From Leptospira sp. (GTDB lineage: Bacteria; Spirochaetota; Leptospiria; Leptospirales; Leptospiraceae), in NCBI GenBank assembly GCA_025457985.1, contig JALOTI010000167.1, forward strand, positions 1 through 5,441: 5,441 nucleotides of DNA, read 5' to 3'. Each line of letters starts with the position of its first letter. Position 1 is the stretch's first letter. Made by a program: the position numbers and the translations under genes. Positions 1 through 4,940 of the stretch are shown here, in pieces. The notes beneath the pieces were generated by a model. It was given only the letters and a program-made list of their open reading frames with translations, had not been told where the DNA came from and searched no databases.

Positions 1-642
1 TATTTTTCCTCATTGTTTATGGCAAAATATGCAGAAAAATACTCCTTCCAATACTGGAAGCCCATCCAAACAGGAATTTTGGAGAGTAGTGATACCCAAT
101 TTATCCAAAAAATTACAAAATTGCCAGTTGAAAACTTTCGTTCGCCCTTATATGAACTAAAAGCGCCAGCCAGCCCACATTATGCTGCTAAACTCGAAAA
201 CCAAGAAATTGATCCCAAGTTTGTTTTGGGTGAAATATCCAAAGTGCGCAAACAGAATGTTTTAATCGAAGGTGCGGGTGGGATCTTCGTGCCTTGGACA
301 GATCAATACATGACATTGAGAGGTATCCAAGAATCCAATTTGGATGTTGTATTGGTTGTCTCGTCTGAATTGGGAACGATCAACCATAGTTTGATGAGTT
401 TGGACATCCTTTTAAATCGATTTGTGCCTGTTGCTGGTTTTTATATGGTCGGTCCAAAAAATAGTCTAGTAGAGGACAATATAAGCACCATACAAAAATT
501 TGGTGGTGTGAGTTGTTTGGGTTGTACTTTTTTTCCTAACCAAAAACTAAACCCTGAAGAGTTTAGAAATTTTGCACATTCTGAATTTGATTCGGATCGT
601 TTTGTAATAGACTCTATTCTTCCTGTCGATGATGAAGACTGA
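1..642 (+). CDS. bioD: ATP-dependent dethiobiotin synthetase BioD (5'-truncated by window edge)
   Basis: BioD is a cytoplasmic enzyme that carboxylates and cyclises 7,8-diaminopelargonate to dethiobiotin using CO2 and ATP, the penultimate biotin step. The reading frame is open to base 1, so the gene begins outside the window. About 17 N-terminal residues, including the P-loop (GxxxxxGKT), are missing by comparison with E. coli BioD. Numbering from the first visible codon, YWKPIQTG (K20, T24) matches the E. coli KPVASG substrate segment, SDT (D31) the metal-ligand Asp region, PASPHYAA the EPTSPH loop, IEGAGG (E90) the VEGAGG Mg/ATP motif, and SELGTINHSL the KLGCINHAM segment. The TTG at 13 and ATG at 19 are internal codons and not starts. 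213 residues are visible against 225 in E. coli, so only the N-terminus is lost. The stop overlaps bioA by 14 bases, which fits translational coupling in a bio operon. Confidence 0.95.
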   Translation, partial: YFSSLFMAKYAEKYSFQYWKPIQTGILESSDTQFIQKITKLPVENFRSPLYELKAPASPHYAAKLENQEIDPKFVLGEISKVRKQNVLIEGAGGIFVPWTDQYMTLRGIQESNLDVVLVVSSELGTINHSLMSLDILLNRFVPVAGFYMVGPKNSLVEDNISTIQKFGGVSCLGCTFFPNQKLNPEEFRNFAHSEFDSDRFVIDSILPVDDED

Positions 643-2002
643 TCCTGTTTCAACTTACACCTGGATCCCTCTCACAATTCAAGACGAAGCTGAAGATTTA
701 GTTCCTGTTATTTCTGCTACAAAAGAGTTTTTTTATGATGAAGATGGAAATGAATGGATTGATGGAATTTCATCTTGGTGGACTGTTATTCATGGCCACC
801 GGCATCCAAACATCGTTCAAGCTATCGAAACTCAATTAAAGTCTCTCGATCATATTATACTAGCTGGGCATGTGCACAAACCAGCAGAGATACTTTCCAA
901 AAAACTTTTAGAACTTGCTGAGAATGATTTTGAAAAAGTATTCTATTCGGATAATGGATCTAATGCGGTTGAGATAGCATTAAAACTTGCGATTCAGTAT
1001 TATAAAAATCAATCAGTTGAAGTCGAAGCTGAAGCTGAAGTAGGAAGCGAAGATTCTCTAAGTGGTGGTCCTTCTCGAGAATCCTTTTTAATTTTTTCAT
1101 CTTCCTACCATGGCGATAGCATTGGAAGTATGAATGTCTCTGGACTTACATATTTTAATCGAATTTTTGCGAACCTACGTTTCCCCACATTTGAATCTCC
1201 TGCTCCAAATTGTTTTCAATGTAAGTTTGGTAAAACACCTGATAGCTGTAAAACGGAGTGTTTAAATTCCTTTGAAGAGGAAATTTTAAAAGAAAGGTAT
1301 GCAGGTGTTGTAATTGAACCTTTGGTATTTGGGGCCGCTGGTATGATTTTTTATGACAAAAAGGTATTGGAAAAAATTCAGACCCTTTGCGAAAAAACAA
1401 ATACCTTGTTAATCCTCGATGAAGTTTTTACTGGTATGGGTAGGTTAGGCAAAAATTTTGCATACCAACTAGCAGGAGTTAAGCCAGATCTTTTGGCTAT
1501 GGCAAAGGGGCTTACGGGAGGTTGTCTACCGTTGGCGGCAACGTTTGTTTCTAAAAAAATCTACTCGCGATTTCAAACAAAAGATCCGTTTCGTTCTTTT
1601 TTTCATGCCCATACAATGACAGGCAATGCTCTTTCCTGTGCAGCTGGAATTGCATCGGTTGATCTCCTTCTCTCGGAAAAGGAAACCATTCTAAGTTTAG
1701 AATCAAATCTCCGAAAAAATATGAAAGAACTCCAAAATCGACTGGGTGGAAAACTGAAAAATCCCAGAGTTTTGGGGGCGATTGCCGCATTTGATTGGTC
1801 GGAAGAAATTGCAGAGGATGAATATCTAAATCCCATTGGGAAGAGGATTCGGAACCAACTAAAAAAAAACTTTGTTTTACTGCGTCCTCTGGGAAGAACC
1901 ATCTACATTACACCCCCATATACGATTTCTTCTGATTCTTTGGAAAAGATTTTTCAAGCACTGTATGAAGTTCTGAGTAACTTAGGTCGGGGAATTGAAT
2001 GA
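629..2002 (+). CDS. bioA: Adenosylmethionine-8-amino-7-oxononanoate aminotransferase BioA
   Basis: PLP-dependent class III aminotransferase converting KAPA to 7,8-diaminopelargonate. The amino donor is S-adenosylmethionine in classical BioA; a lysine donor as in BioK cannot be excluded. Visible landmarks against E. coli BioA: SSWW (W50, W51), GSNAVE cofactor-phosphate region, SYHGD (Y160, like Y144), LDEV (D264, like D245), AKGLTGG with the Schiff-base lysine K293 (like K274), and LLRPLGRTIYITPPY with R419 (like R391). At 457 residues it is about 28 longer than E. coli BioA. The extra length includes an acidic loop (about 130-152) and a four-cysteine segment C195, C198, C207, C211. The residue aligned with E. 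coli Tyr17 is Leu15. Start: ATG 629 or the adjacent ATG 632. Neither has a clear Shine-Dalgarno, so initiation is probably coupled to bioD, which it overlaps. The TGA stop overlaps an ATG (ATGA, 1999-2002). Confidence 0.96.
   Translation: MMKTDPVSTYTWIPLTIQDEAEDLVPVISATKEFFYDEDGNEWIDGISSWWTVIHGHRHPNIVQAIETQLKSLDHIILAGHVHKPAEILSKKLLELAENDFEKVFYSDNGSNAVEIALKLAIQYYKNQSVEVEAEAEVGSEDSLSGGPSRESFLIFSSSYHGDSIGSMNVSGLTYFNRIFANLRFPTFESPAPNCFQCKFGKTPDSCKTECLNSFEEEILKERYAGVVIEPLVFGAAGMIFYDKKVLEKIQTLCEKTNTLLILDEVFTGMGRLGKNFAYQLAGVKPDLLAMAKGLTGGCLPLAATFVSKKIYSRFQTKDPFRSFFHAHTMTGNALSCAAGIASVDLLLSEKETILSLESNLRKNMKELQNRLGGKLKNPRVLGAIAAFDWSEEIAEDEYLNPIGKRIRNQLKKNFVLLRPLGRTIYITPPYTISSDSLEKIFQALYEVLSNLGRGIE
1019..1042 (+). 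repeat. Short tandem repeat of GAAGNN units in bioA
   Basis: Four consecutive hexamers of the form GAAGtc/GAAGct/GAAGct/GAAGta encode alternating Glu with Val or Ala in the acidic loop at BioA residues 131-138. The in-frame hexamer period means copy-number change would lengthen or shorten the loop without breaking the frame. The insert lies between the cofactor-phosphate motif and the YHG motif, where E. coli BioA has only a short connection. Confidence 0.6.
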
Positions 2003-2049
2003 ATTCGTCGTTTACAGTCTACCTTTGGCGAAAAAACCTTGATGTATGA
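1999..2049 (+). CDS. Candidate 16-codon coupling ORF between bioA and bioB
   Basis: ATG at 1999-2001 shares bases with the bioA stop (ATGA, 1999-2002). The frame runs 16 codons ([16 protein letters not shown]) to TGA at 2047-2049, which overlaps the bioB ATG at 2046-2048 (ATGA again). A purine stretch GGGGA (1989-1993) sits 5 bases upstream of the ATG, while nothing resembling a Shine-Dalgarno precedes bioB. The arrangement would let ribosomes finishing bioA restart here and then hand over to bioB. No homology is known to me for the peptide, and the sequence itself may be irrelevant. Translation is inferred, not shown; two ATGA overlaps can arise by chance. Confidence 0.35.
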   Translation: MNSSFTVYLWRKNLDV

Positions 2050-3101
2050 CCTTATCCGTTCTCGAAAAAACAACTTCCCAAGAACCCTCACTGATCACGC
2101 CCGAAGAATGCCTCGCTATACTTGAAGGAAAGGTACCTTTACTTTCAGTAGTGTCTAGGGCATCGGAACAAAGGACTAAGTTTTTTTCTAACAGAGTTCG
2201 CATTCATATATTAGATAATATTAAAAATGGTTATTGCCCAGAAGATTGCGGTTACTGCGCACAAAGAAAAGGCGGTGATTCCGGTATCAAAGAATATTCT
2301 TTAAAGTCCTCGGATGAGATTTGGGAGGATGCAAAAAAAGCAAAGGAGTCTGGCGCTTACCGTTTTTGTATGGTCACATCTGGTCGTGGCCCAACAGATA
2401 AGGCTGTTGATTCGCTTGCGGCTACGATCCAACGAATCAATGGGGAACTGGGAATGAAGGTTTGTTTGTCTGCGGGAATCCTTGATGCAAAAAAAGCAAA
2501 GGTTCTAAAAGAAGCGGGTCTCGACCGTTACAACCACAACTTAAATACTTCGGAATCCAAATACAATGAGATTTGTTCTACACATACATTTAAAGATCGG
2601 CTAACGACACTCGAGGCGGCAAACGAAGCGGGCATCGGTCTATGTTCTGGAATCATTGTTGGTATGGGAGAAACCAATCACGACCTCATTCAAGTTGCCT
2701 TTGAGTTGAAAAAATTAGGCGTTATATCTATCCCTGTTAACTTCTTTATACCAATCAAAGGTCACGCGATACAAAAATCCACCCTAACACCAGAATATTG
2801 TATCCGTGTCCTATCTGTTTTTCGTTTGGTTAACCCAGATTCAGAGATTCGCATCGGAGCAGGCAGAGAAGGTCACCTGGGTTCTCTCCAGTCTATGGCT
2901 CTATTTGTCGCCAATTCTCTATTCGCTGATGGTTATTTGAACGTAAAAGGAAGTGAGATGGTGCAAACGATGAACTTGATTCGTGATTGCGGGATGGAAC
3001 CCGAGTTTACGGAAGGAGTTCCAGAAGGATGGGAAGATTACCAATCCCAAACTCTCTACGACGATAAAAACTTTCCTGATCTCTATAAACACAAAAAGTA
3101 G
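2046..3101 (+). CDS. bioB: Biotin synthase BioB (radical SAM)
   Basis: Cytoplasmic radical SAM enzyme that inserts sulfur between C6 and C9 of dethiobiotin to form biotin, the last pathway step. All key residues are visible. The SAM-binding [4Fe-4S] motif is C64-x3-C68-x2-C71 ([12 protein letters not shown]). The ligands of the sacrificial [2Fe-2S] cluster are C108 (RFCM), C140 (KVCLSAG), C200 (LCSG) and R274 (GAGRE), equivalent to C97, C128, C188 and R260 of E. coli. YNHNLNTS and GIIVGMGET are also family signatures. Length is 351 residues against 346 in E. coli, so it is complete. The start is fixed by an in-frame TGA at 2040-2042, just upstream of ATG 2046. No Shine-Dalgarno is seen, so translation probably depends on ribosomes arriving from bioA or from the mini-ORF at 1999-2049. 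Confidence 0.97.
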   Translation: MTLSVLEKTTSQEPSLITPEECLAILEGKVPLLSVVSRASEQRTKFFSNRVRIHILDNIKNGYCPEDCGYCAQRKGGDSGIKEYSLKSSDEIWEDAKKAKESGAYRFCMVTSGRGPTDKAVDSLAATIQRINGELGMKVCLSAGILDAKKAKVLKEAGLDRYNHNLNTSESKYNEICSTHTFKDRLTTLEAANEAGIGLCSGIIVGMGETNHDLIQVAFELKKLGVISIPVNFFIPIKGHAIQKSTLTPEYCIRVLSVFRLVNPDSEIRIGAGREGHLGSLQSMALFVANSLFADGYLNVKGSEMVQTMNLIRDCGMEPEFTEGVPEGWEDYQSQTLYDDKNFPDLYKHKK

Positions 3102-3103
3102 GC

Positions 3104-3131
3104 TTGCGTTTTTTCTAAAGGAGAGTATCAT
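3104..3131 (+). promoter_or_regulatory. Possible sigma70-like promoter before the transporter gene
   Basis: TTGCGT (3104-3109), 16 bases, TATCAT (3126-3131): the -10 matches the consensus at five of six positions, the -35 only at TTG plus spacing. Transcripts would start around 3138, inside the dyad and upstream of the transporter ATG, and so would lack the AAAGGAG at 3117-3123. The -10 lies within the inner palindrome, so a repressor bound to the dyad could block it. This is a weak call made by eye, and read-through from the bio genes is an equally good explanation of expression. Confidence 0.2.
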
Positions 3132-3157
3132 GCTGATACTAATTTCCTTTAGAGAAA
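3110..3157 (+). promoter_or_regulatory. Strong imperfect hairpin / dyad in the bioB-transporter leader
   Basis: The outer stem pairs 3110-3124 with 3143-3157. Its core TCTAAAGGA/TCCTTTAGA is perfect, and the full 15 pairs include two G-U pairs. The inner stem pairs 3125-3130 (GTATCA) with 3134-3139 (TGATAC) around a TGC loop, leaving a TAA bulge at 3140-3142. The 5' arm contains AAAGGAG (3117-3123), the strongest Shine-Dalgarno in the window, and pairs it with an anti-Shine-Dalgarno-like CCTTT. The transporter ATG follows the stem by three bases. No T-run follows the hairpin on either strand, so it does not look like an intrinsic terminator. It could act as an RNA element controlling translation, as an operator dyad, or as an RNA-stability structure at the end of the bio mRNA. 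Confidence 0.6.
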
Positions 3158-3198
3158 CAAATGCAAAAACCGTCTCTTCCGTTTCGCAAACAACTTAG
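3130..3198 (+). CDS. Candidate 22-codon leader ORF overlapping the transporter start
   Basis: AAAGGAG (3117-3123) with a 6-base spacer precedes ATG 3130-3132. The frame begins MLILISFRETNAK and stops at TAG 3196-3198, 38 bases inside the transporter gene and out of frame with it. The Shine-Dalgarno and the start codon both lie in the hairpin at 3110-3157, so translating this ORF would open the stem next to the transporter ATG. The peptide itself has no recognised motif. It could be a real upstream ORF, or AAAGGAG could be a decoy or simply part of the stem. No evidence of coding beyond the start signals. Confidence 0.3.
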   Translation: MLILISFRETNAKTVSSVSQTT

Positions 3199-4735
3199 TT
3201 ATGCCGTAGGTCAATTGGGTTGGTCTACCCTCATCAATATCATTGGCCTCCACCAAGTGTATTTCTACCTCCCTCCTGCTCCCAAACCAGGACAGGACTG
3301 TTTCCCCGATTTGATTGAAAAGATGGCTTTCTGGGGTATCTCAACCATCGGTGTCGTTGCAGCTGTAGGTAGGCTTTGGGACGCAGTTACAGATCCTGTG
3401 ATTGCAAACTCATCCGACCGATTGAAGTCCAAATTTGGACGTAGGATTCCGTTTCTCTTTTTGGGGGGGCTTCCGGCTGCCGTATTTTGTTGGCTGATCT
3501 TTGTTCCTCCCTTCCCATTTATCGCAACGGCGAACTTGGTTTGGATGACGGGATTTATGCTTCTCTTCTATCTCTTCCTTACTGTATATGTAACACCTTA
3601 CTTTGCTTTGATTCCAGAACTGGGACATACACCTGATGAAAGACTTAATCTTTCCACCTATATCTCGGTTACCTATGCTTTGGGGATTATTGTAGCTTCC
3701 ACGGAGCCAATTATATCTGGAGCACTTGCAAGTTCCTTTGTCTTTGATCCAGATCCTGCTCTCCAGACATTGGCATCTAGACAGTATGCCTTAGGAATTC
3801 TTTGTGCTTTTGCGGCTATCTGTATGTATTTCCCTGTATTCACTATCCATGAAAAGACATACTGCGAATCTGAGGCTTCGAGTGTCCCTTTTAAAGAAGC
3901 AATTGTGCTTACTTTTAAAAACAAAAACTTTCTCTTCTTTGCACTTTCAGATCTTTGTTACTTCCTTGCTTTAACAGTACTAACAACTGGTATTTCCTAT
4001 TACGTGACTGTTCTATTGGAATTGGAAAGAGACTTTGTAACCCAATTACTCACTGTTATGTTGCTAGTTTCCTTTGCTTTTTATCCAGTTGTGAATATGA
4101 TCGCAAAAAAGATTGGGAAAAAGAAGACAGTACTTCTCGGGTTTTATATCTTCCTTGCGTTGTTCCTATCCATTTATTTCATCGGGAAAGATGAACTACC
4201 GATCTCTCCGTATATCCAGGGTTATATGATCGTTGCTGTCGCTGCGATCCCAATTGCAATTCTTGGAATATTACCTAATGCGATTTTAGCTGATATTGCA
4301 GAACTGGACTCACTTAAAACGGGATCCAAACGAGAGGGTCTGTTTTATGCAGGAAGAACTTTGATGCAAAAACTAGGACAAACACTAGCGGTATTGATTT
4401 TTAGTTCTGTAATCCTTCTTGGGCTCGATAGTAGCTCAGGGAAAAAAGTTTCTCCTTCTGTAACAGGGATTATTGCACCATCTGTATCAGAATCAGTCTC
4501 AAAAGAGACTGTAACTCAAGAACAAAGCAAAAATGAGAAAAATGTCGAAGGCGAGGCAAAAATAAACAAAGATTCCACAATTTGTAAAGTCGAAGAAGAG
4601 GAGAGTGGGGGCGAGTTAGGGGTGCGTTTGACGGGACCTTTGGCTTCTGCTTTCTGTCTACTTGCAATATTTCTCTTTGGAAAATACAAAGAGGATGAGA
4701 CTTTAGAAGAGATTGCAAAGATACGTGGAAAATAA
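3161..4735 (+). CDS. MFS transporter of the GPH (MelB-like) cation symporter family
   Basis: Inner-membrane secondary transporter, probably importing a solute with Na+ or H+; substrate unknown. About twelve hydrophobic helices are visible (roughly 14-36, 52-72, 94-116, 122-146, 166-190, 208-228, 255-280, 290-312, 320-340, 350-375, 400-422, 490-508). GRLWDAVTDP (R71, W73, D74, D78) matches the MelB ARIWDAINDP cation-site motif with D55 and D59. It is followed by SDRLKSKFGRRIPF, the loop 2-3 signature, and LADIAELDSLKTGSKREG (D378 on) with QKLG (K404, near MelB K377). By eye, MelB sugar-site D124 corresponds to V144 and D19 to a non-acidic residue near GQLGW, so melibiose is unlikely. A hydrophilic Ser/Glu/Lys-rich insert (about 423-488) separates helices 11 and 12; without it the core has the usual 460 or so residues. 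An in-frame TAA at 3140-3142 leaves ATG 3161 as the only ATG/GTG/TTG start. Its own Shine-Dalgarno is weak (AGAG, 3151-3154). Confidence 0.88.
   Translation: MQKPSLPFRKQLSYAVGQLGWSTLINIIGLHQVYFYLPPAPKPGQDCFPDLIEKMAFWGISTIGVVAAVGRLWDAVTDPVIANSSDRLKSKFGRRIPFLFLGGLPAAVFCWLIFVPPFPFIATANLVWMTGFMLLFYLFLTVYVTPYFALIPELGHTPDERLNLSTYISVTYALGIIVASTEPIISGALASSFVFDPDPALQTLASRQYALGILCAFAAICMYFPVFTIHEKTYCESEASSVPFKEAIVLTFKNKNFLFFALSDLCYFLALTVLTTGISYYVTVLLELERDFVTQLLTVMLLVSFAFYPVVNMIAKKIGKKKTVLLGFYIFLALFLSIYFIGKDELPISPYIQGYMIVAVAAIPIAILGILPNAILADIAELDSLKTGSKREGLFYAGRTLMQKLGQTLAVLIFSSVILLGLDSSSGKKVSPSVTGIIAPSVSESVSKETVTQEQSKNEKNVEGEAKINKDSTICKVEEEESGGELGVRLTGPLASAFCLLAIFLFGKYKEDETLEEIAKIRGK
4494..4511 (+). 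repeat. Perfect 7-bp inverted repeat in the transporter insert
   Basis: CAGTCTC (4494-4500), AAAA loop, GAGACTG (4505-4511). It lies inside the coding sequence for the hydrophilic insert and could form a small stable mRNA hairpin. No T-run follows, so it is not a terminator. It may be chance. Confidence 0.45.
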
Positions 4736-4760
4736 ATCCTGGTTTTTGGAGATAGTTTAG

Positions 4761-4940
4761 ATGAAATATCGCATAGAGACAACCAAACTTAAGAATGGAT
4801 ACATCGAAGCCAAACTCATCGAAACTACCACAAACAATCCGATTGAATTTCGGATCTGTGATACGGAAGAATACGCACAGTCTCAAATCAAAGACTGGCA
4901 AAAACGTTTCCGAATGAATGAACCCCAAGAGCAAGATTAG
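4761..4940 (+). CDS. Small hypothetical protein, 59 residues
   Basis: I do not recognise this family. The ORF starts MKYRIETTKLKNGYIEAKL and ends in NEPQEQD, with one cysteine (C33), no signal peptide and no membrane segment. It is hydrophilic and probably cytoplasmic. The N-terminal half looks strand-like (alternating hydrophobics with NG turn at 12-13); the second half (about 35-52) looks helical. GGAG at 4748-4751, 9 bases before ATG 4761, is a good ribosome binding site. The gene lies 25 bases after the transporter stop and its last 23 bases overlap the start of the lipoprotein gene in another frame, so it is likely part of the same transcript. Tight spacing and a real ribosome site support a true gene, but function cannot be inferred. 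Confidence 0.7.
   Translation: MKYRIETTKLKNGYIEAKLIETTTNNPIEFRICDTEEYAQSQIKDWQKRFRMNEPQEQD

Noticed and set aside
13..21. TTG (13) or ATG (19) as the start of bioD
   Set aside because: The frame is open to base 1 and homology to BioD continues upstream of both codons; the P-loop must lie left of the window.
1603..1902. 99-codon minus-strand ORF opposite bioA
   Set aside because: Antisense to conserved BioA coding sequence, with no family signature.
2042..2044. ATG 2042 as the bioB start
   Set aside because: It is in another frame; the bioB frame has a TGA at 2040-2042 and starts at ATG 2046.
2003..2045. BirA, BioR or BioQ operator near bioB
   Set aside because: No sequence in the bioA-bioB or bioB-transporter gaps resembles these consensus sites as I recall them; a bio operator would be expected upstream of the first gene, outside the window.
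3087..3113. Small hairpin at the end of bioB followed by TTTTTT, as a terminator
   Set aside because: The only possible pairing (around AAACACA with TGCGTTT) has a mismatch and no GC-rich stem, too weak to call.
3110..3157. Intrinsic terminator of the bio operon
   Set aside because: The stem is strong but no T-run follows it on the + strand, and on the - strand it is followed by an A-run. The T-run lies on the 5' side of the stem.
2983..3198. A 71-codon + strand ORF running from inside bioB into the transporter
   Set aside because: Most of it is a shadow of bioB in another frame. Only its last 22 codons, starting at the well-placed ATG 3130, are worth considering and are listed separately.
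4470..4934. 154-codon minus-strand ORF opposite the transporter end and the small ORF
   Set aside because: It is antisense to well-supported genes, shows no recognisable domain and has low-complexity Leu/Phe/Ser composition typical of a shadow frame.
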